DNA from: Rhodospirillales bacterium
GTDB lineage: Bacteria > Pseudomonadota > Alphaproteobacteria > Rhodospirillales > Thalassospiraceae
Length of the DNA stretch: 64,000 nt
NCBI GenBank assembly: GCA_019634165.1
Contig: JAHQVT010000012.1
Location: 419,342-483,341 of the forward strand
Reading direction: 5' to 3'
Below the pieces are notes generated by a model. The model saw only the letters and a program-made list of their open reading frames with translations. It was not told where the DNA came from and ran no database searches. A program made the translations under genes and the position numbers. This document shows, one piece after another, positions 8,309 to 17,736 of the stretch; position 1 is the stretch's first letter; each line of letters starts with the position of its first letter.

Positions 8309-11300
8309 TTAATCGTTGTTGCGCGCGCTTAGCTGTTTGGTGGTTCGATCAAGCCTTTCGGCAAGAACCCGGATGAGCTGAACAGCAACGGCTTGGTCCT
8401 GTCGGACCAGGCCTAAGAATTCGGCTTTGTCGAGTTTGAGGACGGTCATGTCTTCGGCTGCGCGAATGGTTGCAGAACGCGGTGCATCGACCAGAAGGGC
8501 GATTTCACCGATGACTTCCTTGGGATGAACATCACGAAGCTTAAGCGTTTGGTGTTCTTCGGTGGTGAGCCAGATTTCACCGAGGCCGGAAATGACGATA
8601 AAGGCAGCATCGCCCGGATCACCTTGTTTGACCAGGACCTCGCCACGCTTGAATGTCAGGCGAGGGCTGGTAAAGGCAAGCAGTTTGACAACACTTGGGT
8701 CAAGACCGGCAAAGAGCGGAATGGTTCGAAGTAGGCGAACTTCCTGATCAATGTCGCCGTCACTAAGCGCAAGGCTATCTTCGTCAACTTCAACCGTTTC
8801 AGATGCGTCATCGTCATTTTTGCTGCGGCGTTTGACCAGCTTGCCATTCGACATGTGTAAGAAGATATCGAACTTGTCTTTGTTCTGATCGTCGCCATCG
8901 ACCCATACCAGACTGGTTTTGTCGTTTTCATCGGTTAGATAACTGATGACACTTTCACGGGTTTCACGATCAAGTGCTGATAGGCCTTCATCAACGACAA
9001 GGAGGTCCGGGTTTTTAATCAAAGCCCGAACAAGGGCAATTTTCTGACGCAGGGTTTGTGACATCCGGCTGCCGCCAACACCAACCCGACTTTCAAGGCC
9101 CAGCGCAACCAGCCCTTCATAAAGACCGCCTTCATGGGCGATTTCAAACAGGACTTCACCAACCCGTTCTTCTGAATGCGCACGGCCATAGGCAAAGCGA
9201 CCAAACAGCAAGTTATCAAGGATCGGAGCGGCTGGTGCGTAATCGTCTGCTTCGAAGAAGTCGATACGTTTGGCAAGCTCGGGCGGCATGTTTTCGCGAA
9301 CGTGTGGGCGGGCCTTTAAGATAAGATTGCGGAAGTTATCATCAATCACCCGTAGACGATGCCGTGCGGGGGTAAGCTGCATGGCGACGTCAAGAAGATG
9401 AAGTTGATCTTCTTTGCGCATGTCTTCGACATCCACCCCATCGGTACGTTTGAGGATGTTTTTAACTTCGGGGATTTCATCGGCCGAAACAAAGCTGTAG
9501 CGGTCAAAAAACTCATGCCCGGGTGGCAGTCCCGTAAACAGTTCGATCATGAGATCAAGCGTTTCACGGCCCATCCGGATCATTTTTTCATAGAGCCCGT
9601 TGTCGCGCAGACTGCTTTGGATGAATGGGTGTGAAAGGAAATCAAACCGTTTGAATTCTTCGGTACGTGATGGGGTACCGAACATCAGGTTCACCCCGAC
9701 TGGGGCATTGTCGTTGTATTTTTCAATGTCATAAGGTTCGACAAGGTCAGAGAGTTCACGTTCTGCCAGAATTTGTTTAAGGCGTGGACGCACAGCCAGA
9801 ACCGATTCAACCAGTTCTGGGCGATCTTCTGCACTAATGCGCCGCTGCAGGCCGATGCGATAAATATCGCGATCCAGACCAACGACTTCTAACAGTCGCA
9901 TCAATTCGCTTTGAAGTTCATCGTGGTTTGTAAAGCCAGGGCCGACATAGTCGATCCAATCTGCTGATGGATCATAGGGGATGTTGCCCGACATTTTGAT
10001 TTCGTCGAACATCTCGCGGGTCAATTTCCACGGCAGTTCAACCGGATCAGACAGCTCGACCGCATCGACAAACTTTGGGTCGGGATAGTCATGGTCATCT
10101 GCAGTGCCTTTGGGCGGGTTTTCGATTTTGGCGACGGCTTTGCCTTTGGCGCTATCTGATGGTGCCGCGTTGTCATTATTGCCCAAAAGCACCGGTTCTT
10201 GAGAAGATGATCCATCCTGATCGATAATGACTGGACGATGTTTCAGACCATAAAACAGGTTGTCAGCGATGCTGCCATTAAACAGATAGGCATCCGCCCC
10301 AACATAGGCCAGACGCTGCCCGACGACGGCTGTTGGAAGGTTACTGGCATCAAGGTCTTTGAACTGAATACGTCCGCCCGTTGGATTAAGGATACCTGCC
10401 AGAATACGCGCGACCTGTGATTTTCCGCTATCAGATGCGCCGGTCAGAAGGGCTTTGCTGGGTAAGGGCATGTTAAAGGAGACGTTTTCAACAACCCGTG
10501 TTCCATCATCGTCAATCCATGACAATCCGCTAACATCAAGTGGCCCGGCAAGCGCCGGTGACGTCGGTACGATGAGCTGATGTTCGGGATGAAGATCAGG
10601 TAGTTCGAACTGTTCGTGAAGTTGTTCATACTTGATGCGGGCATCGGCAAGGCGCTGATAATAAGCAAGAAGTTCCTTCCACGGTGCGGCCATGTCTTTG
10701 TAGGCAGCCAAGGCTGCGACCAGTGCGCCAAAGCTAAGATTGCCCTTGATCACCAGATAACCGCCAATCGAATAGAAGAAGAATGGCGTGATCTGCGCGA
10801 TGAAGTTGTTCAGGAACTTGATAAAGAATTTGCGAAAATAGATTTCCTTGCGGATATCAAAAATCCGGCCCAAACGCTGGGTAAAGTGGGTGAGTTCATA
10901 GCCTTGGGTTTCGTTGGCGCGGATATCGGTTGCACCACCAACTGTTTCGCCAAGATGTTCTGACATCCGGCGCACATTTTGAACGCGCTCCTTGCCCAGA
11001 AGGTTGACCCGTCGTTGCAATTTCGGGATCAAGTAACCTTGCAACGGATAAAAGGCAATCGCTGCCATCCCCATGAGCGGGTCTTGAATAAAGATAAAGG
11101 CCGAAATCGTAATTAGAATACCGCCTTGATAAAGCGGAAGTGAAATTGCCTCGCCAAAGAAGCCGCCAAGCGGTTCGGCTTCGGCGGTGATCATGGAAAC
11201 AATTTCGCCCTGACTGGTTTTGCGAAAATGCGGCAGGGGAAAGCGTAAAACCCGATCAAACAATGTATAGCGCAGGCGGCGCAACATACGTTCGGCCATG

Positions 11301-11578
11301 ACGCCCTGATAGACATTGATGAAATATTTGAAGCCGCCATTTACGAAAACAAGCGCAAGGAAAATACCCGAAAGGGCAAAAAGATATTCAATCTGATTAA
11401 ATGAAATTCCGGCAATGCTATAAGGCGCACCGGCACCGCCAATGGCTTCGTTGACAATCTGTTTTGGCAGATCGAGCGAATAATACAAAAACGGAAATGA
11501 AAGCAGCGTCACCAGTGTCAGGATGATCTGCTGGAGGCGGCTATGGTGCCAGATATAGGCAAAAACCGATTTGGGCAT
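8309..11578 (-). CDS. ABC transporter-like protein with split ATPase domain and C-terminal cyclic-nucleotide-binding domain
   Basis: A 1,089-residue fusion. An exporter-type membrane domain with about six helices covers residues 1-315. The ATPase domain begins with Walker A GASDSGKS (about 380-387) and a YLFNGSIADNLFYG segment, is then interrupted by about 330 largely polar residues, resumes with a second ILDNLLFGR segment, and goes on to SRMSQ in the signature position (about 837-841), Walker B LLVVDE and SALD. The Q-loop glutamine, canonical LSGGQ and H-loop histidine are all missing. A CRP-like cyclic nucleotide domain follows (about 948-1089) and keeps the binding cassette GEIALLVDAPRSAT. 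It may be a regulated exporter or a sensor using a dead transporter fold. The ATG is preferred over a GTG two codons earlier. Confidence 0.8.
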   Translation of the reverse strand: MPKSVFAYIWHHSRLQQIILTLVTLLSFPFLYYSLDLPKQIVNEAIGGAGAPYSIAGISFNQIEYLFALSGIFLALVFVNGGFKYFINVYQGVMAERMLRRLRYTLFDRVLRFPLPHFRKTSQGEIVSMITAEAEPLGGFFGEAISLPLYQGGILITISAFIFIQDPLMGMAAIAFYPLQGYLIPKLQRRVNLLGKERVQNVRRMSEHLGETVGGATDIRANETQGYELTHFTQRLGRIFDIRKEIYFRKFFIKFLNNFIAQITPFFFYSIGGYLVIKGNLSFGALVAALAAYKDMAAPWKELLAYYQRLADARIKYEQLHEQFELPDLHPEHQLIVPTSPALAGPLDVSGLSWIDDDGTRVVENVSFNMPLPSKALLTGASDSGKSQVARILAGILNPTGGRIQFKDLDASNLPTAVVGQRLAYVGADAYLFNGSIADNLFYGLKHRPVIIDQDGSSSQEPVLLGNNDNAAPSDSAKGKAVAKIENPPKGTADDHDYPDPKFVDAVELSDPVELPWKLTREMFDEIKMSGNIPYDPSADWIDYVGPGFTNHDELQSELMRLLEVVGLDRDIYRIGLQRRISAEDRPELVESVLAVRPRLKQILAERELSDLVEPYDIEKYNDNAPVGVNLMFGTPSRTEEFKRFDFLSHPFIQSSLRDNGLYEKMIRMGRETLDLMIELFTGLPPGHEFFDRYSFVSADEIPEVKNILKRTDGVDVEDMRKEDQLHLLDVAMQLTPARHRLRVIDDNFRNLILKARPHVRENMPPELAKRIDFFEADDYAPAAPILDNLLFGRFAYGRAHSEERVGEVLFEIAHEGGLYEGLVALGLESRVGVGGSRMSQTLRQKIALVRALIKNPDLLVVDEGLSALDRETRESVISYLTDENDKTSLVWVDGDDQNKDKFDIFLHMSNGKLVKRRSKNDDDASETVEVDEDSLALSDGDIDQEVRLLRTIPLFAGLDPSVVKLLAFTSPRLTFKRGEVLVKQGDPGDAAFIVISGLGEIWLTTEEHQTLKLRDVHPKEVIGEIALLVDAPRSATIRAAEDMTVLKLDKAEFLGLVRQDQAVAVQLIRVLAERLDRTTKQLSARNND

Positions 11579-11666
11579 TCGCACGTCCCGTCTTGTTGCT
11601 TGGAACTTTTGTTCCAGTCGCTCGTTTTTGTTTGGGTAGTGTGCAGATTACGCGCCGGCGGCCTGA

Positions 11667-12446
11667 TCAGCCAAGATCGAAACTTTGTGCCGGTTCGATA
11701 AATCCGCAGAAACCATCTGCCTTTGCGTCGGGCTTGTCATAGGCCTGATAATGATACAGCCACATCTTGGCTTTTACATCGTCTGGCAGGGTAACAAGTT
11801 GGTCGTAATGGGCATGCACACCGGAATGACGTGGTCCTAATTCACAATCTTGAAAAATGATATCTGCCTTTCGGTAGAAGGCCATATGGGCATCAGGATT
11901 GAAAATCGCATCTGTTGTCAGAAAAAAGGACCTTTTCGCACCATGTCCGAACAAGGCATAGGAAATCATGGTGTTTTCGCTGGTGACGATATGGGGTGCC
12001 GGGATGACATCAAGATGCATGCCCTGCCAATCAAATCCGTCGTTTGTGGTGAGCGGTATGACATCGAAATAAGATGAAAGCTGGCTATTGCCATGGTCAC
12101 TTATTTCAAGCCCGCCCCGCAGAGAATGTTCCCACAATGGGTCAAGAAGTTCGTCAACCGCAAACAGTTTTGCACGGTGGCCGTCAAATACGAAATAATT
12201 GGCAAGTGCCATCCATTCCAGTCCACCAATATGGTCTGAATGCAAATGGCTGATATAGACCGCATCAAAATCGTTTGGCATGTGTCCCAGATTGCGCAGC
12301 GAATGGCGCGCATCTGAACCACAGTCAATCAACAGGCGATGCGGTTGCTCGTTACCTAGCGGGGTTGTCTCCAGAACCATGTTGCTCTGAAAATTGTCAG
12401 CAGCCATGCAAAAGGCTGACCCTGTCCCCGCAAATGTAAGCTTCAT
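11667..12446 (-). CDS. MBL-fold metallo-hydrolase (RNase Z-like group)
   Basis: A 259-residue metallo-beta-lactamase fold protein. It starts LTFAGTGSAFC, carries the metal motif HLHSDH near residue 90, an aspartate in LTTDAIFNPD, and a late HAHYDQ segment that can supply the last ligands. The ATG at 12446 has GGGAG eight bases upstream and is preferred over one six codons earlier. The layout resembles the RNase Z/arylsulfatase-like hydrolases, but the substrate is not predictable. It is 88 bases upstream of the ABC fusion gene on the same strand and could share a transcript with it. Confidence 0.8.
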   Translation of the reverse strand: MKLTFAGTGSAFCMAADNFQSNMVLETTPLGNEQPHRLLIDCGSDARHSLRNLGHMPNDFDAVYISHLHSDHIGGLEWMALANYFVFDGHRAKLFAVDELLDPLWEHSLRGGLEISDHGNSQLSSYFDVIPLTTNDGFDWQGMHLDVIPAPHIVTSENTMISYALFGHGAKRSFFLTTDAIFNPDAHMAFYRKADIIFQDCELGPRHSGVHAHYDQLVTLPDDVKAKMWLYHYQAYDKPDAKADGFCGFIEPAQSFDLG

Positions 12447-12578
12447 TCCCCGTTCTCCCGACATTTTGTCGAAAGATTAGACGAGGTTCGGGGCGTTTAA
12501 CCACCCCCTTTTATAAGGAACGCGTGAAATTTTCCGCATTAACGGAGTCTGACCCGGTGTCTGTTAGGTGCACATTCG

Positions 12579-13397
12579 TCAGTTTTGTTCGGAGTCAGTG
12601 CGATTGGCATCGGGGTTTTGGATGGCTGTAAGTTTGCTCATTTCTTGGCGCAAAGCGCGGAGTTCTCGCATAACTTCCTGATGATCGTATTCGATTTCAT
12701 CGCGGGTTTGCTTTTCTTCATCATCAACATGGGTGGACATTGCATCGACCACAATTGCGATGAACAAGTTTAGAACCGCAAAGGTTGTTACCAGAATAAA
12801 TGGAACGAAAAACAGCCATGCCATTGGATAAGACTCCATGACAGGTCGGACGATTCCCATCGACCAGCTTTCAAGCGTCATGATTTGGAACAGGGAATAA
12901 AGCGATGCGCCAATGGTGCCGAACCATTCAGGGAACCCTTCCCCAAACAGTTTTGTCGCCATGACTGAGGAGACATAAAACACCAATGACAGCAATGTCA
13001 GAACCGAAAGCATGCCCGGAATGGCCCGCATCAGGGCTTCGACAACCTTGCGCATTGAGGGGACGGTTGATATCAGGCGGAAGGCACGCAAAATCCTGAG
13101 CGCACGCAGAACCGAAAGCCCCTGACCGGCGGGCAGAAGGGTGATGGCGACAATTGTGAAGTCAAAGACGTTCCATGCGCGTTTAAAAAAGCTCAGTCGG
13201 TACACGGCAAGTTTCATCGACAGTTCAACGACAAAGATCGCAACTGCGATTTGATCAAGAACATGCAGGACCGCACCCGCCTTTTCCATGACGGTCGGCG
13301 ATGTTTCAAGGCCAAGAATCACTGCGTTTAAGGCAATGATAACTGTGATGAAATTTTTAAAGCGGTTGGATTCTACAATCTGGCGAAGAACGTCCAT
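12579..13397 (-). CDS. Voltage-gated sodium channel (NaChBac/NavAb family)
   Basis: A 272-residue single-domain channel subunit that would assemble as a tetramer. Helices S1-S4 form a voltage sensor, and the S4 segment LSVLRALRILRAFRL carries regularly spaced arginines. The pore has the selectivity filter TLESWSM (about 174-180), the same as in NavAb, with the ring-forming glutamate at about 176. S6 (FVPFILVTTFAVLNLFIAIVVDAM) is followed by an acidic neck and a coiled coil, the known tetramerisation region. The ATG at 13397 follows GAGAGG; a GTG 17 codons earlier is possible. Related channels in marine bacteria affect motility and sodium handling. Confidence 0.92.
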   Translation of the reverse strand: MDVLRQIVESNRFKNFITVIIALNAVILGLETSPTVMEKAGAVLHVLDQIAVAIFVVELSMKLAVYRLSFFKRAWNVFDFTIVAITLLPAGQGLSVLRALRILRAFRLISTVPSMRKVVEALMRAIPGMLSVLTLLSLVFYVSSVMATKLFGEGFPEWFGTIGASLYSLFQIMTLESWSMGIVRPVMESYPMAWLFFVPFILVTTFAVLNLFIAIVVDAMSTHVDDEEKQTRDEIEYDHQEVMRELRALRQEMSKLTAIQNPDANRTDSEQN

Positions 13398-13469
13398 GGT
13401 GCCTCTCGACCGGGTCGGAACAGCGCGCATCAGTTCGCCGGATGTCACCGACGGGCAGACTGCGCCGGA

Positions 13470-13515
13470 GATAAAACAACAGGGCGCAGCACTATATTAT
13501 TGGCGCTGCGCCCTG
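13470..13515 (-). terminator. Rho-independent terminator of accA
   Basis: An 11-base stem at 13480-13490 and 13505-13515 followed on the minus strand by TTGTTTTAT, directly downstream of the accA stop codon. Confidence 0.75.
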
Positions 13516-13524
13516 AATGAAAAA

Positions 13525-14481
13525 TCAGTTCAGACCTTTACGGCCCATCTCAAGGAACTTGTCGCGACGACGTGCTTTAAGAACGCCGCCTTCAACATCA
13601 TCCATGCTTTCAAGTGACTTAATGATCGCGTTGCCAACCCGTTTGCAGGCTTCTTTGGCATCGCGCTGTGCGCCGCCAAGCGGTTCGGGCACAATGTTAT
13701 CAATGACGCCAAGCTGAAGAAGGTCCTGTGCCGTCAGGCGAAGGGCTTCGGCTGCGGTTTTGGCTTCGTCACCAGAACGCCACAGAATGGATGCGCAGCC
13801 TTCTGGTGAGATCACCGAATAGATCGAGTTTTCAAGCATCAAAACCGTATTTGCGACCGCAAGGGCAATTGCCCCACCCGAGCCACCTTCACCGATGATG
13901 ACCGAAATCAGCGGAACCTTGATATCAAGGCAGGCTTCGATCGACCGGGCAATGGCTTCGGACTGACCACGGGCTTCTGCATCGGCACCCGGGAAGGCGC
14001 CAGCCGTATCAACAAGTGTCACAACCGGAATGTTGAACCGTTCTGCCATGCGCATCAGACGGATTGCCTTGCGGTATCCTTCCGGGCGGGCCGAACCGAA
14101 ATTGTGTTTTACACGGGTTTCGGTATCGCGGCCTTTTTCATGGCCAATAACCATGACAGAGCGTCCCTGCAGACGGGCAAGTCCACCAATGATCGCGGCA
14201 TCTTCGCCAAACTGGCGGTCACCGGAAAGCGGGGTGAAATCGTCAAACAGGTTTGCGATATAGTCGGTGAAGTGCGGACGGTCCGGATGGCGCGCGACTT
14301 GCGTTTTTTGCCAAGGGGTCAGCTTGCCATAGGTGCTTTGCAGCAGCTTGTTCAGCTTATCCTGTAGGCGCGCAACCTCGTCTGTGATGTTGACTTCGTC
14401 ATTGCCCGTCAAGTGACGGAGCTCTTCGATCTTACCTTCAAGTTCGGCGATCGGTTTTTCAAAATCGAGGAAGTTATGCAT
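13525..14481 (-). CDS. accA: Acetyl-CoA carboxylase carboxyltransferase subunit alpha
   Basis: A 318-residue AccA, the usual length. It begins [21 protein letters not shown], a coiled N-terminus typical of the family, and contains the crotonase-like core with [22 protein letters not shown] and [15 protein letters not shown] that forms the oxyanion hole. With AccD it transfers carboxyl from biotinylated AccB to acetyl-CoA, giving malonyl-CoA for fatty acid synthesis in the cytoplasm. It is transcribed alone here and ends in a terminator. Confidence 0.97.
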   Translation of the reverse strand: MHNFLDFEKPIAELEGKIEELRHLTGNDEVNITDEVARLQDKLNKLLQSTYGKLTPWQKTQVARHPDRPHFTDYIANLFDDFTPLSGDRQFGEDAAIIGGLARLQGRSVMVIGHEKGRDTETRVKHNFGSARPEGYRKAIRLMRMAERFNIPVVTLVDTAGAFPGADAEARGQSEAIARSIEACLDIKVPLISVIIGEGGSGGAIALAVANTVLMLENSIYSVISPEGCASILWRSGDEAKTAAEALRLTAQDLLQLGVIDNIVPEPLGGAQRDAKEACKRVGNAIIKSLESMDDVEGGVLKARRRDKFLEMGRKGLN

Positions 14482-14714
14482 CTGGGCATCATATCCGACT
14501 GGGAAACAATGGGGCGGAACATAGTTGATCGGCCCGCTACGTCAAGCGTTCAGCGATAAGCTGACCATATTTTCCGTTTACGTAAGAATTAAGACGTATG
14601 ATTCATTTGGTTCAGCGACAGTTTGCACATGGAATTCGATAACGTCCAGTATCGAGATTGCAATGTCCTTAAGTGGTTATGATTAAACCAATAGCAAGGT
14701 GCTGTCAGGGGTAT

Positions 14715-15083
14715 TTAAGCCAGATTTCTTTCAGCGTCGTCTTCTTTTGTGAGCGCATAGTACGGTACATGGGTTTCGCCCCATGCCTTAAGGGCGAGAA
14801 CAATATCACGAAGCGTCTCGCCCTTTGCCGTCAGGCTGTATTCCACCCGTGGGGGTACTTCGGCATAGACTTCGCGGTGGACAAGGCCATCCGCCTCAAG
14901 TTCGCGAAGCTGGCGGGTCAGCATGCGTTGGGTCACGCCCGGCATCAACCGGCGCAATTCATTAAAACGTTTGGTGCCATCAAGCAGATGAAACATCGCA
15001 ACGCCTTTCCACTTGCCGCCAATGACATCAAGTGCGCCTTCAACCGGACAACCGGGGCTGTGATTCGGGAGGCATTGTTCCAT
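14715..15083 (-). CDS. HxlR-family winged-helix transcriptional regulator
   Basis: A 122-residue regulator. CPVEGALDVIGGKWKG and the following LDGTKRFNELRRLMPGVTQRMLTRQLRELEADGLV are the family hallmark, including the recognition helix. The ATG at 15083 has AGGAG seven bases upstream. The cysteines near the N-terminus (QCLP and GCPVE) could sense quinones or electrophiles as in YodB and HypR; this is by analogy. It is divergent from a zinc-free quinone-oxidoreductase-type gene at 15262, a common pairing in which the regulator represses the oxidoreductase. Confidence 0.9.
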   Translation of the reverse strand: MEQCLPNHSPGCPVEGALDVIGGKWKGVAMFHLLDGTKRFNELRRLMPGVTQRMLTRQLRELEADGLVHREVYAEVPPRVEYSLTAKGETLRDIVLALKAWGETHVPYYALTKEDDAERNLA

Positions 15084-15261
15084 CTGGTTTCTCCTATCGG
15101 GTAGCATTGGATCGTGCTGGTGCTTTGATAACTCGCAGAATTCCACAATAGTATACAAAATGACACTATATGCATAAATTGTGCGTACTTATCACAAAGG
15201 TGATTATGGGCTATTTCATTGGCATTCACAAATCAAACCTTTGAAGAAGGGAATGCCGAAA

Positions 15262-16284
15262 ATGAAAGCCATTGGTGTTTATAAACCCGCCACCGTTGAG
15301 ACAGATGGGCTGTTTAGCCAGATCGACGCCGATATCCCGGTTGCAACAGGGCACGATATTTTGGTTCGGGTTAAGGGCGTTGCCGTGAACCCGGTTGATT
15401 TTAAAGTGCGCAAGGGCAAACAGGATGACGGCAGCTTTAAGGTGCTGGGCTGGGACGCAGCCGGTATTGTTGAGGCGGTCGGCGATCAGGTGACCTTGTT
15501 CCGTGAAGGGGACGAGGTTTGGTATGCCGGTGATGTCACAAGGTCGGGTTCCAATGCCGAGTTGCAGCTTGTTGATGAACGCATTGTGGCACCTAAGCCA
15601 AAGTCGCTTGGCTTTGCCGAGGCCGCAGCCTTGCCATTAACCACGATTACGGCGTGGGAATCCCTGTTTGACCGTCTGTTGATTGATCGTGCTGCCGTTC
15701 AGGCCAATGCATCCAAAACCATTTTGATTATTGGTGGTGCCGGTGGGGTAGGATCGATTGCCATTCAGCTTGCCAAGCTTGCCGGTCTTCAGGTCATCAC
15801 GACCGCATCGCGCCCGGAAACGATCGAATGGGTCAAAAATCTTGGTGCAGACCAAGTGATCAATCATCGCAAGCCACTTGATGAAGAATTGGCGGCGTTG
15901 AATGTTTCGAACGTCGATTACATTTTCTGCACATCAGAGACCGATCAGTATTTTGACATGATGGCAAATCTGATTGCGCCGCAGGGGCGGATTGTGAGCA
16001 TTACCGAGGCCGCGCAAAACCACAATGTCGGTCTTCTGAAGGCCAAATCAGCAAGCTTTTCCTATGAGTCCATGTTCGCCCGGTCGATGTTTAAAACCGA
16101 CGACATGATCGAACAGCACAAGCTGTTGGCAACGGTTGCGCAACTTGTTGATGATGGTGTTATCAAAAACACGGTCAATGAAAGCTTTGGTCCGCTGACC
16201 CCGCAAAGCTTGCAAAAAGCCCATGCGCTTTTGGAGAGCGGCAAGGCGATTGGCAAAATCACCTTTGATGCGATTCCAGACTAA
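15262..16284 (+). CDS. Quinone oxidoreductase-like zinc-type alcohol dehydrogenase family protein
   Basis: A 340-residue medium-chain dehydrogenase/reductase. It has the GroES-like N-terminus with VAVNPVDFKVRKG and the Rossmann motif ILIIGGAGGVGSIAIQLAKL for NADPH. The cysteine and histidine ligands of the catalytic zinc in true alcohol dehydrogenases are absent, as expected for the zeta-crystallin/quinone reductase branch. The ATG at 15262 follows AAGGGA at nine bases. It is divergent from the HxlR regulator and probably its target, for response to quinones or reactive aldehydes. Confidence 0.88.
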   Translation: MKAIGVYKPATVETDGLFSQIDADIPVATGHDILVRVKGVAVNPVDFKVRKGKQDDGSFKVLGWDAAGIVEAVGDQVTLFREGDEVWYAGDVTRSGSNAELQLVDERIVAPKPKSLGFAEAAALPLTTITAWESLFDRLLIDRAAVQANASKTILIIGGAGGVGSIAIQLAKLAGLQVITTASRPETIEWVKNLGADQVINHRKPLDEELAALNVSNVDYIFCTSETDQYFDMMANLIAPQGRIVSITEAAQNHNVGLLKAKSASFSYESMFARSMFKTDDMIEQHKLLATVAQLVDDGVIKNTVNESFGPLTPQSLQKAHALLESGKAIGKITFDAIPD

Positions 16285-16313
16285 CTCTTTGCCGTTGGGC
16301 AATACGGAATCAG

Positions 16314-16346
16314 AAAAGGGGCGCAGTGAAATCTGCGCCCCTTTTT
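16314..16346. terminator. Bidirectional terminator
   Basis: A perfect AAAAGGGGCGCAG / CTGCGCCCCTTTT hairpin with a six-base loop between the convergent oxidoreductase and CoA lyase genes, with T runs on both strands. Confidence 0.9.
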
Positions 16347-16372
16347 GCGGTAAAACGATGTGATGTTGTTAC

Positions 16373-17359
16373 TTAGCCTGCATCAAGTGCAGCAATAGCT
16401 TCGGCCTGACGGACCATGACTTCGGCCTGTTTGATGGATGCGATATCAATCAGGCGGCCATCAAGAGCAACCGCACCAGCACCTTCTGACTGGGCTTTTG
16501 CCATGGCTTCAAGGATGCGCTTTGCCTTGGTGACTTCTTCTTCGGAAGGTGAATATACCTCGTTGGCCAGCGTGATCTGACTTGGGTGGATGGCCCATTT
16601 TCCTTCGCACCCCAGCACCATGGCGCGCGATGCCTGTGCGCGATAGCCATGTGGATCGGAAAAATCACCAAACGGGCCGTCAATCGGGCGCAACCCATTG
16701 GCGCGGGCCGCGACCACCATGCGGGCAATGGCGTAATGCCACATATCGCCCCAATGATAATCGCGCGGATTGTCGCCGTCCTTATCGGTCAAAACCCCGT
16801 AATGCGGGTTCGGGCCGCCAATGCCGGTTGTCATTGCCTTGGTGGATGCCGCGTAATCAGCAACCCCGAAATGAAGGCTTTCATTGCGCGGGGAGGCAGC
16901 AGCAATTTCGTGGATGTTTTGCATGCCAAGGGCGGTTTCAATGATCAGTTCAAACCCGATGCGTTTTTTGCGGCCTTTGGCCGCTTCGATCTGGGTTGCC
17001 ATCATATCAAGCGCATAGACATCGGAAGCTGTTCCGACCTTGGGGATCATGATCAGGTCAAGACGATCGCCAGCCTGTTCAAGAACATCGACAACGTCAC
17101 GATACATATAATGTGTATCAAGCCCGTTGATGCGTACCGAAAGAACCTTGTCGCCCCAATCAATGTCGTTGATTGCAGCGATGATGTTTTTTCGTGCCTG
17201 TTCCTTGTCACTGGGCGCAACGGCGTCTTCCAGATCAAGGAAAATGGCATCGGCCTTGGATTTGGCGGCTTTTTCAAACAGTTCAATTCGGCTTCCAGGA
17301 ACGGCAAGTTCTGATCGGTTTAACCGTGCCGGGGCCGGGGTCGGTGTGGTGAAGCTCAT
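16373..17359 (-). CDS. mcl1: L-malyl-CoA/beta-methylmalyl-CoA lyase family enzyme
   Basis: A 328-residue HpcH/HpaI-CitE fold enzyme. AIFLDLEDAVAPSDKEQAR, LSVRINGLDTHYMYRDVVDVLEQAGDRLD and IMIPKVG match the CoA-ester lyase family, and DGPFGDFSDPHGYRAQA, GKWAIHPSQI and GRLIDIASIKQAEVMVRQAE are typical of the Mcl1 branch. Mcl1 cleaves malyl-CoA to acetyl-CoA and glyoxylate, and methylmalyl-CoA to propionyl-CoA and glyoxylate, in the ethylmalonyl-CoA and 3-hydroxypropionate routes. No other genes of those routes are nearby, so the physiological direction is open. TGGAG precedes the ATG. Confidence 0.87.
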   Translation of the reverse strand: MSFTTPTPAPARLNRSELAVPGSRIELFEKAAKSKADAIFLDLEDAVAPSDKEQARKNIIAAINDIDWGDKVLSVRINGLDTHYMYRDVVDVLEQAGDRLDLIMIPKVGTASDVYALDMMATQIEAAKGRKKRIGFELIIETALGMQNIHEIAAASPRNESLHFGVADYAASTKAMTTGIGGPNPHYGVLTDKDGDNPRDYHWGDMWHYAIARMVVAARANGLRPIDGPFGDFSDPHGYRAQASRAMVLGCEGKWAIHPSQITLANEVYSPSEEEVTKAKRILEAMAKAQSEGAGAVALDGRLIDIASIKQAEVMVRQAEAIAALDAG

Positions 17360-17736
17360 GATAACGTTTCTCCAGAACCTGTCATTTCAATCGTCATCGC
17401 GCCGGATCGAAATCCTGCGATGTCTTGGGCGTATTATTGCGTCCTGTTTTCAGGATCGTACCGTGGCCGCCGTGACAGTTATATGGTCCGCGATCATTGT
17501 GCGTCGCGGTAGACCTTTGATCAATTTATGGTGCGGATGCGAATGCTGGCAAGCTTAAAACGTGTTTCTCTCATTGTGCTTTCGACCAAGGCGGGTCGTG
17601 AATAAGAAAAAGTGGGGGTATCCTGATAAAGCAATAGCCCCTTAACCTGACAGTGGTTAGATTACCGCCGATATCCGGGGTCAGTCTGCTGTATTTGGCC
17701 CTGACGGTCACATCAGTAGGAAGTATCGAACGCCCC
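17360..17736. other. Intergenic region, 377 bases
   Basis: This is the divergent control region between the CoA lyase gene and a diguanylate cyclase gene. I see no RNA gene, repeat or convincing small gene in it. The last 84 bases are an open in-frame extension of the cyclase from a GTG at 17653 and could be coding if that start is used. Confidence 0.5.
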
